Positions 19,447 through 28,967 of a stretch of DNA of 60,439 nt are shown one piece after another. A program made the position numbers and the translations under genes. The notes under the pieces were generated by a model. It saw only the letters and a list, made by a program, of their open reading frames with translations. It searched no databases and was not told where the DNA came from. The DNA is from Lachnospiraceae bacterium (GTDB lineage: Bacteria > Bacillota > Clostridia > Lachnospirales > Lachnospiraceae): assembly GCA_022790855.1 (NCBI GenBank), contig JAAVYA010000022.1:1-60439 (forward strand), read 5' to 3'. Each line of letters opens with the position of its first letter. Position 1 is the stretch's first letter.

Positions 19447-20997
19447 ATGAAACTTTTGATTGTAGATGATGAAGCTTTCACCCGGGACGGGCTAATGCAC
19501 AGCATTGACTGGAAATCCCTGGGCGTCTCTCAAGTACTCTTAGCGGACGACGGAGCCAACGGCCTGGCCCTGGCGAAAAAAACGATGCCTGACATTATCC
19601 TCACCGACGTGCGGATGCCCAGAATGAGCGGCATCGAGATGTCCCAGCGCATCCAGCAGCAGAATCCGGACTGCCAGATTATTTTTATGAGCGGTTACTC
19701 CGACAAAGCCTATTTAAAGGCCGCCATTCTGCTGAAAGCCGTCCGCTATGTGGAAAAACCCATCGATGAAAATGAGATCAAGGAAGCGGTGCGAGAGGCG
19801 GCCTGCTCCGTTGCTGAGAAACGCCGCCAGTACCAGACTTATGAATTGTTCCAAAAAGAAGAGGCTTCCCGGCTGGCTCTCAGGCTTACCAAACCCGGCT
19901 TTTCCCATCAGAACCTCCTGGATCTCTGCCGCTCCTTGTCCATCCACAGCTCTACCTGCTTTTCCACATTCATTCTGAAATTCAATAAGCATTTGTCGGA
20001 TTTTATGGAAGCGGATCTTTCTTGCCTGATGAAACAGTTGGAGGCTCTGATCAAAAAACATGGACTGCAGCAGATACATACCTTGAAAAATGAAGAATTC
20101 CTGATTCTGCACCTTTACGGCGCCGCCCACTGCTCCGAGTATGCTCTAAAGAGGCTGTGCCATGAGATCAAGCTGCTCTTAAATCCCTACCGCCAGTTCT
20201 ATATCGCAGTGGGCAAAAACGTAACCGGCCCGGAAAAAGTATATTTGTCTTACCATTCCGCCGCGATCTTAGCCCAGAACGCTTTTTTCCACCCCTACGG
20301 AAGCATCCTGCTTTACCACCAGGAGCAGGAAAAACAAGAGCTTCCGGACATAGAACGATTCCCGGAACAATTTCTCTCTCTCATGTCTGAAAAAGACATT
20401 CCGGGGGCCAAAAGCCTGGCCTTACAGCTTAACGAAGAGCTTTCCTGCAACCACGCCATGCTGGCAAACCAGGCCAAGGACATTTACTACAAACTATTGC
20501 TGAATCTGGATACCGCCGTTTACCACTTAAAGCTGGCTGCGGCTCCTGGCATTGCAGAGACAGAAAGTCCCATGGAGCTGGTGGCAAAATGCAGCAACCT
20601 GGAAGAGCTTTCCGCCCTTCTTATGGAAAAGCTCTCTGCCTTGGAGCAGCTCATAGAGGAGCCTTCCTCGGAAAATTCTACGGTTTTTTTCATCCGGGAC
20701 TACATTGGCAAGCATTTCAGTAACGACCGGCTGTCCATCAAAGACATTAGCGAACATGTGCACCTGTCCAGTTCCTACATTTGTACCCTGTTTAAAACGG
20801 AAACGGGGCAGACATTGAACCAATATATTACGGAATACCGCATTGAAAAAGCCAAGGTGCTTTTAGCCGACCCCAGAAATAAAATCGGAGAGATTTCCGA
20901 AAAGGTAGGATATTCCGACGGCAATTATTTCAGTAAAAGCTTTAAGAAAGCCGTGGGATTAAGTCCTTCTGAGTACCGGGAAAGGGAATTGTCATGA
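19447..20997 (+). CDS. AraC-type response regulator (YesN-like)
   Basis: A 516-residue regulator. Residues 1-120 form a receiver domain with acidic pocket VDDE and the phosphoacceptor Asp in IILTDVRMPRMSG. The middle region is unassigned. The last 100 residues are an AraC double helix-turn-helix ending in VGYSDGNYFSKSFKKAVGLSPSEYR. Phosphorylation by the kinase encoded next should switch on the divergent sugar ABC operon. The stop overlaps the kinase start in ATGA. Confidence 0.92.
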   Translation: MKLLIVDDEAFTRDGLMHSIDWKSLGVSQVLLADDGANGLALAKKTMPDIILTDVRMPRMSGIEMSQRIQQQNPDCQIIFMSGYSDKAYLKAAILLKAVRYVEKPIDENEIKEAVREAACSVAEKRRQYQTYELFQKEEASRLALRLTKPGFSHQNLLDLCRSLSIHSSTCFSTFILKFNKHLSDFMEADLSCLMKQLEALIKKHGLQQIHTLKNEEFLILHLYGAAHCSEYALKRLCHEIKLLLNPYRQFYIAVGKNVTGPEKVYLSYHSAAILAQNAFFHPYGSILLYHQEQEKQELPDIERFPEQFLSLMSEKDIPGAKSLALQLNEELSCNHAMLANQAKDIYYKLLLNLDTAVYHLKLAAAPGIAETESPMELVAKCSNLEELSALLMEKLSALEQLIEEPSSENSTVFFIRDYIGKHFSNDRLSIKDISEHVHLSSSYICTLFKTETGQTLNQYITEYRIEKAKVLLADPRNKIGEISEKVGYSDGNYFSKSFKKAVGLSPSEYRERELS

Positions 20998-22829
20998 CTC
21001 ATTCTTTGAAAAAACTGTATCATTATTATTTCCACCATATGAAGCTGAAATCAAAATTCATGTTCTCCCATCTGTTACTGGCCTTAGCTCCCACCCTGGC
21101 ATTGGCGGTCTTTTCCTATAACCAGTTGTTTCATATCATTACCAACAACACCCTCCAATCCCTTCAGGCCATTTCAGAACAGACGACCGCCACGGTGGAA
21201 TCCAATATCTCTCATTTAGATACGGTGCTGGGCTCCATGGAATCCCAGGATGTTTTCCAGGCTTTTATGCGTATGCCAAACCCAGCGGCGCTTACGGATA
21301 CTGCAAAATTCCAGGAGAACCTTTTATCTTTTACAGAATCCACCTCCTATCTGGCGGAGGACGAGTCCGTGGCCGCCATCCGTATTTATCTGGACGATCC
21401 TCATTACTCTGCCGTATGTGATGTCACAGACAGCGACCTATATGCTCCAATGATCCGGGCCAAGGGAACCTACTGGAACGGGATATTTTCCGGCACGGAC
21501 CGCACCAGCCTGTTCTGCCCCAGCAGCTACCTCTCTCCCAGCGAAATCCAGCAATATGGAGAACTGGCCATTATACATAAAATCCCTACAGGCATTGGCG
21601 CTGAGAAATCCCACGCTTATATCGCCTTGTATTTTTCCCAGGAATTATTGGATTCCACCCTGCAAAAAGACAGCCCATTCAGCAATAGCGTGATCTATAT
21701 TATGAACGAGCGGGATTCTATCGTATCCACTTCCAACAGTACCCTTTCCGGCCTGTATTACCTGCCTTACGAGACAGTCCCTTCCTCCATCTCCTCCATC
21801 CATCGTTTCGACTCCCTGCAGATCATGGGCGAACGAGTCTACATGGGGTACAAGCGCATTGACGGAACCGACTGGTACATGATCACTGCGATTCCGGCAG
21901 GCAATGTCTTTGAAGACGGTCGTACCCTGTTGTTCCAGTTCATCGCCCTTTACGGTATAGTACTCCTGGCCGGATGCACCATTGCTTTGACCTTAAGCAA
22001 CTCTATTATTCGGCGGATCTCCACCATCGTGGAGCAGATGAAAAAAGTCCGCAGCGGCCCGCCAGTGCATTTGAACACGGAAGCCGGACAGGACGAAATC
22101 GGAAATTTAATTGAAACCTACAACTATATGACAGACGAGATCCATAAGCTGATGAAGCAGCAGCTTTTGGCCGCCAACGACCTTCGGATTTCCGAATTCA
22201 AAGCCCTCCAATCCCAGATCAACCCCCACTTCCTCTACAATACCCTGGATATGATTAAGTGGATGGCCAAAGCAGGAAAATCAGAAGAGGTCTCGGACGC
22301 CGTACAGATGCTGTCCCGCTTTTACAAGCTGACGCTGAACAAGGGCAATATCACTGTGGCGGTCAAAGAAGAGCTGGAGCATGTGTCCTTGTATGTCCAG
22401 CTTCAGAATATGCGCTACAGCAATAAGATTCACTTTTTTATAGATGTGCCGGAAGAAATGACCGACTATGAAATACCCAAGCTGGTGTTCCAACCCATTG
22501 TGGAAAACGCTATTCAGCATGGGATTTTTGAGAAACAAACGAAAGAAGGCAATATTGTCATTATGGGGTGGCAGGAAGAAACTACGCTGATTTTTGTCAT
22601 CTCAGACGACGGCGTTGGGATTCCTCAGGAAAAAATGGAACATTTGTTAGACGGCGCCAGGGAAACAGACAGCTCCTCCGGGAGCAATATCGGCATCTAT
22701 AATACCCATCGGCGCCTGCAGCTTTATTACGATACGCAATTCGGCCTGACTTACCGCAGCACCCCTGGGGTGGAAACAGAAGTAGAGATTCGGATTCCCG
22801 CCAAAAAGTTTGACCTTTCTGTGTTGTAA
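20994..22829 (+). CDS. YesM-type sensor histidine kinase
   Basis: A 611-residue membrane kinase. One hydrophobic segment near residue 25 and another near 315 flank an extracellular sensor region. A HAMP segment and the His_kinase domain with SQINPHFLYNTLDMIKWMA follow; the His in PHF is the phosphorylated residue. The HATPase region has the N-box ENAIQHG and DDGVGIP. Translation is coupled to the response regulator by a 4-nt overlap. The ligand is probably a sugar or its binding protein. Confidence 0.92.
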   Translation: MTHSLKKLYHYYFHHMKLKSKFMFSHLLLALAPTLALAVFSYNQLFHIITNNTLQSLQAISEQTTATVESNISHLDTVLGSMESQDVFQAFMRMPNPAALTDTAKFQENLLSFTESTSYLAEDESVAAIRIYLDDPHYSAVCDVTDSDLYAPMIRAKGTYWNGIFSGTDRTSLFCPSSYLSPSEIQQYGELAIIHKIPTGIGAEKSHAYIALYFSQELLDSTLQKDSPFSNSVIYIMNERDSIVSTSNSTLSGLYYLPYETVPSSISSIHRFDSLQIMGERVYMGYKRIDGTDWYMITAIPAGNVFEDGRTLLFQFIALYGIVLLAGCTIALTLSNSIIRRISTIVEQMKKVRSGPPVHLNTEAGQDEIGNLIETYNYMTDEIHKLMKQQLLAANDLRISEFKALQSQINPHFLYNTLDMIKWMAKAGKSEEVSDAVQMLSRFYKLTLNKGNITVAVKEELEHVSLYVQLQNMRYSNKIHFFIDVPEEMTDYEIPKLVFQPIVENAIQHGIFEKQTKEGNIVIMGWQEETTLIFVISDDGVGIPQEKMEHLLDGARETDSSSGSNIGIYNTHRRLQLYYDTQFGLTYRSTPGVETEVEIRIPAKKFDLSVL

Positions 22830-22927
22830 TATCCGTGTATTTCCGCTATACTAAAGAAAATTATATACCAGTGAAGCCAATGGCTGAACTGTTGCATAAT
22901 TATCATAACAGGAAAGGAAGTGCTGCT

Positions 22928-23479
22928 ATGGCATTGCCGCAATCACAATTTTACACAGAAGAAGATTATTATAACTTGCCAGAGAATGTCCGGGCAGAGT
23001 TAATTGAGGGAAATCTGATTTATAACCAAGCGGCTCCTGCAAGAATCCATCAATCACTACTTATGGAGCTTTCCGGCACAATCCATAACTATTTCAAATT
23101 GAAGGGCGGCTCCTGCAAGGTCTATCCTGCCCCTTTTGCAGTCAAGCTTCATAAAGATCGTAACACGATCGTCGAACCAGATATAAGCGTTATTTGTGAC
23201 CAAAACAAACTTACAGACCGTGGCTGCACCGGCGCCCCAGACTGGATCATAGAAATCGTTTCTCCCAGTAATTCCAGCCATGACTACATTCTCAAGCTAA
23301 ATCTATATGCAAATGCAGGAGTCCGGGAATATTGGATTGTAGATCCTATGAAAAAGCACATCTTCGTTTATTTTCTGGAAAAAGCAAAATTTGAGGTTGA
23401 AACATACACGTTCCAAGATAACATCAAATCCAACATATATGATGATCTATGGATTGATTTCCAAACATTGGATTTATAA
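22928..23479 (+). CDS. Uma2-family PD-(D/E)XK nuclease-like protein
   Basis: A 183-residue protein of the Uma2/DUF820 family. Conserved elements are RAELIEGNLIYN, VEPDISVICD and PDWIIEIVSPSNSSHDYILKL, which hold the predicted PD-(D/E)XK residues (D, then E and the distal K). The family is abundant in bacteria, often near mobile DNA, and its cellular role is unknown. The ATG at 22928 has an AAGGAAG site; an earlier start at 22835 lacks one. Confidence 0.85.
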   Translation: MALPQSQFYTEEDYYNLPENVRAELIEGNLIYNQAAPARIHQSLLMELSGTIHNYFKLKGGSCKVYPAPFAVKLHKDRNTIVEPDISVICDQNKLTDRGCTGAPDWIIEIVSPSNSSHDYILKLNLYANAGVREYWIVDPMKKHIFVYFLEKAKFEVETYTFQDNIKSNIYDDLWIDFQTLDL

Positions 23480-23489
23480 AGAACCAAAA

Positions 23490-23528
23490 GCTGCCGCTTC
23501 ACGAATTGCCAATCGTGAAAGCGACAGC
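23490..23528. terminator. hairpin between convergent Uma2 and rhaM genes
   Basis: A long imperfect inverted repeat pairs 23490-23504 with 23513-23528. On the minus strand the stem is followed by TTTT, so it probably ends the rhaM transcript. It may also stop the Uma2 transcript. Confidence 0.55.
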
Positions 23529-23535
23529 CCTCTCA

Positions 23536-23847
23536 TCAATCCAAATGAAACACATTCTTCAAATCTACGCTTACCGGGCTGTTGTCAGGATTTGTCTCCA
23601 TAATATCCGCCATGAAATCCCACCACTTCCGGTTGATGGCCGTGTCCGCACCTTTGCTCCACAGCTCTTCATTTTCAATTTCAATATAGCCGAACAGCGT
23701 CAATGTCTCCTGATCCAGGAAAATCGTGTAATTCTTTCCTCCATGCTCGTGAATCATCTCCGCCATCTCAGGCCACAACTGATTATGGCGCTTCTCATAC
23801 TCCGCTTCCATCCCCGGATACAGCTTCATCTTAAAACCCTTAATCAT
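23536..23847 (-). CDS. rhaM: L-rhamnose mutarotase
   Basis: A 103-residue dimeric alpha/beta-barrel enzyme that interconverts alpha and beta anomers of L-rhamnose, the usual RhaM length. Conserved stretches include KLYPGMEAEYEKRHNQLWPEM and RKWWDFMADIM. The ATG at 23847 is chosen because AAGGAGG lies just upstream; a longer frame would begin inside the end of ung. It is last in the hisH-hisF-ung-rhaM gene string and not next to the ABC operon. Its presence supports rhamnose as a substrate used by this cell. Confidence 0.93.
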   Translation of the reverse strand: MIKGFKMKLYPGMEAEYEKRHNQLWPEMAEMIHEHGGKNYTIFLDQETLTLFGYIEIENEELWSKGADTAINRKWWDFMADIMETNPDNSPVSVDLKNVFHLD

Positions 23848-23860
23848 TTCAAACTCCTCC

Positions 23861-24535
23861 TTAAATATTTTCAATCTGCCAATCTATGGCCTCCTGTCCG
23901 TTGGCCACAAGAAATTCATTCGCTTTACTGAAATGCTTACATCCAAAAAATCCCCGGTATGCCGACAGAGGACTTGGATGGGGTGCTTTCAAAATCAAAT
24001 GCTTCGGGTTCGTAAGCATTGGGATTTTAGACTGTGCCGGGCGTCCCCACAGCAGGTATACAATGGGACGGTCCTGGCTGTTGACTGCATGGATAATAGC
24101 GTCCGTAAACTGCTCCCATCCCTTTCCCTGATGAGAATTGGCCTGGTGTGCCCGCACGGTAAGAACCGTGTTCAACATCAGTACCCCTTGCTGGGCCCAT
24201 TTTACCAAGTAGCCATTGTTTGGAATATAACATCCCAAATCATCGGAAAGCTCTTTATAAATATTCTCCAATGACGGGGGAATTGCCACTTGTGGTTTCA
24301 CAGAAAAACATAAACCATGGGCCTGTCCGTCATTATGATAAGGATCCTGCCCCAAAATCAACACCTTTACTTTTCCCAGGGGGGTCAAATGAAGGGCATT
24401 GAAAATATCATCCGCCGGAGGAAAAATCTTCCTGGTATTGTACTCTTCCTGAACGAATTTATAAAGCTGGGCATAATAAGGTTTTTTAAATTCCTCTCCC
24501 ACCGCAGGCAGCCAGTCATTCTGAATCATCGCCAT
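23861..24535 (-). CDS. ung: uracil-DNA glycosylase, family 1
   Basis: A 224-residue DNA repair enzyme that removes uracil from DNA. The catalytic motif GQDPYHNDGQAHGL carries the Asp, and the HPSPLSAYRGFFGCKHF region carries the DNA-intercalating loop and catalytic His. Its stop is 13 nt before the rhaM start, and the gap contains the rhaM ribosome binding site. It starts 18 nt after the hisF stop. Confidence 0.97.
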   Translation of the reverse strand: MAMIQNDWLPAVGEEFKKPYYAQLYKFVQEEYNTRKIFPPADDIFNALHLTPLGKVKVLILGQDPYHNDGQAHGLCFSVKPQVAIPPSLENIYKELSDDLGCYIPNNGYLVKWAQQGVLMLNTVLTVRAHQANSHQGKGWEQFTDAIIHAVNSQDRPIVYLLWGRPAQSKIPMLTNPKHLILKAPHPSPLSAYRGFFGCKHFSKANEFLVANGQEAIDWQIENI

Positions 24536-24553
24536 CTCTCATTCCCTCTTTCG

Positions 24554-25315
24554 TTATCTCCGCACGGACACGCCCCGGCCCGCCAAGTATTCTTTTAAAT
24601 CCCTGATTTCCAGTTCTTTATAGTGAAATAAGGATGCCGCCAGAACTGCATCTGCACCTCCCGCTGTCAGGGCGTCGTAAAAATGCTCCTTCTGACCCGC
24701 TCCTCCGGAAGCGATCACCGGAATAGATACCTGGTCCGCAATGGCTCTAGTCAATTCCAGATCATAGCCTGCTTTCGTCCCGTCGCAGTCCATACTGGTC
24801 AGGAGAATCTCTCCCGCCCCCAACTGATCTGCCTTGATGGCCCATTCTACCGCGTCCATACCCACATCCAGACGTCCGCCGTTTTTGTATACGTTCCAGC
24901 CGGTGCCATCCGCCCTTCGCTTGGCGTCGATGGCTACCACCACGCACTGGCTCCCAAACTTGTCCGCCGCCTCGCTGATCAATTGAGGTCTGGCAAGAGC
25001 GGAAGAATTGACGGAAATCTTATCCGCCCCCTCCCGAAGCAATATCTTAAAATCCTCCACGGTGCGGATGCCGCCTCCCACCGTAAAAGGAATAAATACC
25101 GTATCCGCTACCCGGCGCACCATATCCACTACGGTACTCCGATTGTCGGAGGAAGCCGTAATATCTAAAAATACCAGCTCATCGGCCCCCGCCTTGTCAT
25201 AAGCCGCCCCGATTTCCACTGGATCCCCTGCATCCCGCAGGTTCACAAAATTAACACCCTTTACCACACGTCCCTGATGCACGTCCAGGCACGGTATAAT
25301 TCGTTTTGTAAACAT
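24554..25315 (-). CDS. hisF: imidazole glycerol phosphate synthase, cyclase subunit HisF
   Basis: A 253-residue TIM-barrel enzyme. With ammonia from HisH it converts PRFAR to imidazole glycerol phosphate and AICAR in histidine synthesis. The N-terminal [20 protein letters not shown] holds the first catalytic Asp, and VVVAIDAKR holds the second. Its ATG overlaps the hisH stop by 1 nt (TGATG), so the two subunits are made together. An upstream extension inside hisH is rejected. Confidence 0.96.
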   Translation of the reverse strand: MFTKRIIPCLDVHQGRVVKGVNFVNLRDAGDPVEIGAAYDKAGADELVFLDITASSDNRSTVVDMVRRVADTVFIPFTVGGGIRTVEDFKILLREGADKISVNSSALARPQLISEAADKFGSQCVVVAIDAKRRADGTGWNVYKNGGRLDVGMDAVEWAIKADQLGAGEILLTSMDCDGTKAGYDLELTRAIADQVSIPVIASGGAGQKEHFYDALTAGGADAVLAASLFHYKELEIRDLKEYLAGRGVSVRR

Positions 25316-25932
25316 CAGGCTCCACCTCCCAACGCAGCAAAATTCTGCAGAATTGTAAGGCCCGTCGCGCTGCTTTTCTCCGGATGGAACTGACATGCAT
25401 AGAGATTTCCCTTCTCTATGGAAGCATGAATCGTCACGCCATATTCTGCCGTAGCGGTTACAATGGACTCCTCTTTGGCCCTAAGATAGTAGGAATGTAC
25501 AAAATAGACATAAGGGTGCTCCCCCACTCCTGCAAAAAGCCTGGCATCACCCAAAAGATCCAGAGAATTCCAACCGATATGGGGAATCTTAAGCCCCGGA
25601 CTGTCTGGAATCTTTATAATCTCTCCCTCCAGCAGACCGAGTCCCTCTACCCCGGAATTCTCCTGGCTGCCTTCGAATAGTAAATGTTGTCCCAGGCAGA
25701 TGCCCAAAAATGGCGTTCCCTTTTGGACAATCTCTTCTATGACCCGGTCAAGTTCATACTTCTTAAGATGCGCCATAGCAACTCCAAAGGCCCCCACTCC
25801 AGGCAGGATTACTTGATCCGCCGCCAAAAGCTCTTTGGCGTCTCTTGTAACAAGGCTTTCCTGCCCTATATGGTGCAAGGCTTTTTCAACGCTTTTTAAG
25901 TTGCCGGCATCGTAGTCGATCACTGCAATCAT
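25315..25932 (-). CDS. hisH: imidazole glycerol phosphate synthase, glutaminase subunit HisH
   Basis: A 205-residue class I glutamine amidotransferase that feeds ammonia to HisF. The nucleophile Cys is in GICLGQH, where the common form is GICLGMQ, and the His and Glu of the triad are in QFHPEKSS. No other his gene is nearby, so the two-subunit synthase is separated from the rest of the pathway. It starts 12 nt after the stop of the preceding gene and is likely co-transcribed with it. Confidence 0.95.
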   Translation of the reverse strand: MIAVIDYDAGNLKSVEKALHHIGQESLVTRDAKELLAADQVILPGVGAFGVAMAHLKKYELDRVIEEIVQKGTPFLGICLGQHLLFEGSQENSGVEGLGLLEGEIIKIPDSPGLKIPHIGWNSLDLLGDARLFAGVGEHPYVYFVHSYYLRAKEESIVTATAEYGVTIHASIEKGNLYACQFHPEKSSATGLTILQNFAALGGGA

Positions 25933-25944
25933 CGTATTTTCCTC

Positions 25945-27537
25945 TTATTGTACCATTTCTGCCCGCTTCAGCAATTCATAAAGCATACTGGTATAAACAT
26001 TCCTGTCGTTCTGCCCATAAATTTCCCGGGCTTCGTCTAAGGTAACCTGGAACGTATCCTCCAGATTCTTTTCCGCCGTCTGCAAGAGTTCCTGAAATTC
26101 TTCCTCCGCATTCACCGAATCGGCTTCCTCCAGGAATTTATCATGCTTTCCTACCGCAACAATCAAAGAATCCAACGCCTCCGGATACATTTTTTTGCTG
26201 ATAAATCCGTCGTAAGAATCCAATTCCTGCTTCAGATAAGCCGTGAGCCGCGCTCTGTTATAGAAGTCTTGATCGGCCTCTTTGATCTTCATCCCCCGCA
26301 TCCGCTGATAAGCCTCAACGTAATCGCCTTTGTCGTATTCCTGCTTCGCCTGGTCCATTCCTGTGCTGTAGCCAACCAGGTTACTACCCAAAAAGATAAG
26401 AAGCAAAAGGGACGCCACCATAAGAAATGTCAAGAAAACCGGTACTTTAGGCAGCGGTTTCGTCTTAACCGGAGGTTCTTTGGGAGCCTTGGGCTTCTTC
26501 TCTTTCTTCTCCTTTGGAGCCTTGGGCTTCTTCTCCTTGGGTTTCTTCTCTTTCTTCTCCTTCGCCTTCTTTGCCTTCTTTTCCTTCTTTTCCTTTTTCT
26601 TATCGTTTTTCTTGCCGGACTTCTCCAGCTCTTTTAATATTTCTATATTCTCATCGGAAATATTTTCCATCTCGCCGGACTCTGGTACGACAATTTCCTC
26701 TTCCTCGTCGTCGCCAAATAACAGCCGGGCAAACTTGCTTTTTCCCTTTTTCTTGTCTTTCTTCCCTTTCTTCTTTTTTCCCTTTTTCTTGTCTCCTTCT
26801 AGTTCCTCTCCATCCAGTTCAGAAGCTAACGCTTTCGAAAGCGCCTCCGCAGCATTTTCTCCTCCAATGGGCGTATCCTCGTCGTGGGCTTTCAGCATAT
26901 TCCCAATATCTTCCAAATCCTCATCTGATGTAAGCCCCGCCAGAATATCCAAAAGCTCTGCGTCGTCCACATCCTCTACGTCGTCTATAGTGAGCTCCTT
27001 CTCTTCCCCGCCGCCTGCCGCTCTTTCTTCCAGGGACATGAGATCTTCCTTCATATCAAATTCCTCTCCCAGCCCAAAATCCAAGTTCAGACCGTCTTCC
27101 TCTTGTTTCGTATTTGTTCCGGCCTCCTGACCGTCCCCTGAATTCATAGCCTTCAGCATAGTCTCCAGATCGCCGCCCTCAAACTCGGGCATTTCGTCGT
27201 CCATGGTATTCACAATCATCTCTCCCCCGTCCTCAGCGGCGGCAACAGGCGCCGCCTGAGGAGGTTCCTGCCCCATCGTGTCCACCATCAGATCGTCCAG
27301 TTCCTCTTCTGCCAATCTTATTTCTTCCTCTTTTGAAACAGAAGAAATAGGATCTCCCTGTTCTTTCTCCAGTTCCTTCTCAAATTCCTTTAAGAAATCT
27401 TCATCATCCAGATTCAACAAATCCTGGTCATATTCTTTCAGGAAATCATCCTCCGGTCCCTGGTTGATGATCTCCTTTGCTTCACTGTCAGTAACGGACT
27501 TTAGCAAACTGTCCAAATAATCTTCCCTATTGCTCAA
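25945..27537 (-). CDS. hypothetical charge-segregated membrane protein
   Basis: I do not recognise a named family. The 530-residue protein has a very acidic N-terminal half (about 1-240), then two lysine-rich tracts (around 245-270 and 310-375) made of KK/EKK/PK repeats. One transmembrane segment follows (FLTFLMVASLLLLIFLGSNL, about 380-400), then a helical C-terminal domain of about 130 residues that may contain TPR-like repeats. A basic tract before the membrane suggests the acidic half is cytoplasmic. The start is taken as TTG at 27537, with GGAGG 8 nt upstream; a GTG at 27546 overlaps that site. It leads into hisH. Confidence 0.75.
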   Translation of the reverse strand: MSNREDYLDSLLKSVTDSEAKEIINQGPEDDFLKEYDQDLLNLDDEDFLKEFEKELEKEQGDPISSVSKEEEIRLAEEELDDLMVDTMGQEPPQAAPVAAAEDGGEMIVNTMDDEMPEFEGGDLETMLKAMNSGDGQEAGTNTKQEEDGLNLDFGLGEEFDMKEDLMSLEERAAGGGEEKELTIDDVEDVDDAELLDILAGLTSDEDLEDIGNMLKAHDEDTPIGGENAAEALSKALASELDGEELEGDKKKGKKKKGKKDKKKGKSKFARLLFGDDEEEEIVVPESGEMENISDENIEILKELEKSGKKNDKKKEKKEKKAKKAKEKKEKKPKEKKPKAPKEKKEKKPKAPKEPPVKTKPLPKVPVFLTFLMVASLLLLIFLGSNLVGYSTGMDQAKQEYDKGDYVEAYQRMRGMKIKEADQDFYNRARLTAYLKQELDSYDGFISKKMYPEALDSLIVAVGKHDKFLEEADSVNAEEEFQELLQTAEKNLEDTFQVTLDEAREIYGQNDRNVYTSMLYELLKRAEMVQ

Positions 27538-27632
27538 ACACTCCACCTCCGATGGATTATTCGTTACCGTTGCAGCAACGATTTTTCTTTCGCCTTCCTT
27601 AGTGTATCACACTCAAAACAAATACACAATCT

Positions 27633-28967
27633 TTAAATGACACGCTTTTGCTGCCATTTTCTATGATAGAACCGCAGTAAAAACGCCCCATCCCGAAACA
27701 GCCAGTCCATTACCATGGCAATCCAGACTCCAATGGCTCCAAGCCCCAGCCATTTTCCCAAGATCAGGCTGAATAGGATCCGAAACAGCCACATGGAAAG
27801 TACCGATAAATACATGGTATATTTCACATCCCCTGCCGCCCTTAAGGCATTGGGCAGCACAAAAGAGGGCGTCCAGAAAAAAATAGCACAGCCGCAGTGT
27901 ATCGTCACCAACAGCCAGGCAAGATGCAGCGTATCCTCCGGAAGACGGTAGATCTTAAGAACTGCCGGAAGCGTCAGAAGAATCAATCCGTCTACCGCCA
28001 AAAAAGCCAAGTACGAAATTTTCATCAGCTTCTTTGCATATTTTTCTGCCTGGCCATAATCCCCGGCTCCCACGCATTGGCCGATCACTGTGAGCATAGC
28101 AAGCCCCAACGCCTGCCCTGGGATCACGCTCATCCCATCCAAATTATTGGCAACCGCATTGGCTGCGATCTGGGTCGTCCCAAAGCCGGAGATAATAGAA
28201 ACCACAAGAATGCGCCCCAACTGGAACATCCCGTTCTCCAGCCCGTTGGGAATCCCAATACGCAGGATGCGTTTTGTCATGTCCATATCTATTATTTTTT
28301 TCCGGAAAGCTATAAAATGCACCGGAAGTTTATGATCTCTTAACATCAGGCAGATGACTGCCGCCGCTGCTGCCCGGGCGATCAAAGATCCTAACGCAGC
28401 CCCGGCGGCTCCCAGATGAAGCACGAAAATAAACAACGCGTTGCCACTGATATTGAGCACGTTCATAAAAAAAGAAATTTTTAGAGAAATCTGAGAATTC
28501 CCCATAGCCCGAAATAACGCCGCACCGCCATTGTAAACCGCCAAAAACGGGTAGGACAAAACGGAAAGCCCAAAATAAATCATGGCATTTTCCATGACCT
28601 CCCTCTCAATGGAGCCAAAAAACAGCCGCAGCAGCCCGCCGTTAGCTGCCAGGCAAAAAGCCGCTACGGTCAAAGAGAGGACTCCTGCCGACACCATCAA
28701 CTGATTGGCAGATTCACAGGCCCGGTCTTGTTCCTTGTGCCCGATATACTGAGAAGCCACCACCGCCCCGCCGGTAGCCAATGCCGCAAATATATTGATC
28801 ATCAGCTGATTGATCATATCCACCAAAGATACCCCGGATACCGCAGCCTCCCCTACAGAGGACACCATCACCGTATCCATCAGCCCCACGGTCATAGCCA
28901 ATAGCTGTTCTAGGACCAACGGCAGGATCAATCTCTGCAAATCTTTTTTGGAAAACAAAGCTGTCAC
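27633..28967 (-). CDS. MATE-family efflux transporter
   Basis: A 444-residue, 12-segment membrane protein of the multidrug and toxic compound extrusion family. It shows the typical LPLVLEQLLAMTVGLMDTVM near the start and two homologous six-segment halves. Members export drugs or metabolites in exchange for Na+ or H+. The GTG at 28967 directly abuts the stop of the PFL gene; a TTG at 28958 with AGGTGA before it is an alternative start. Confidence 0.88.
   Translation of the reverse strand: MTALFSKKDLQRLILPLVLEQLLAMTVGLMDTVMVSSVGEAAVSGVSLVDMINQLMINIFAALATGGAVVASQYIGHKEQDRACESANQLMVSAGVLSLTVAAFCLAANGGLLRLFFGSIEREVMENAMIYFGLSVLSYPFLAVYNGGAALFRAMGNSQISLKISFFMNVLNISGNALFIFVLHLGAAGAALGSLIARAAAAAVICLMLRDHKLPVHFIAFRKKIIDMDMTKRILRIGIPNGLENGMFQLGRILVVSIISGFGTTQIAANAVANNLDGMSVIPGQALGLAMLTVIGQCVGAGDYGQAEKYAKKLMKISYLAFLAVDGLILLTLPAVLKIYRLPEDTLHLAWLLVTIHCGCAIFFWTPSFVLPNALRAAGDVKYTMYLSVLSMWLFRILFSLILGKWLGLGAIGVWIAMVMDWLFRDGAFLLRFYHRKWQQKRVI

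Noticed and set aside
26143..27130. Long plus-strand Ser/Phe-rich open frames opposite the charged membrane protein
   Set aside because: They are antisense shadows of the lysine/glutamate repeat codons, lack ribosome binding sites and have low-complexity products.
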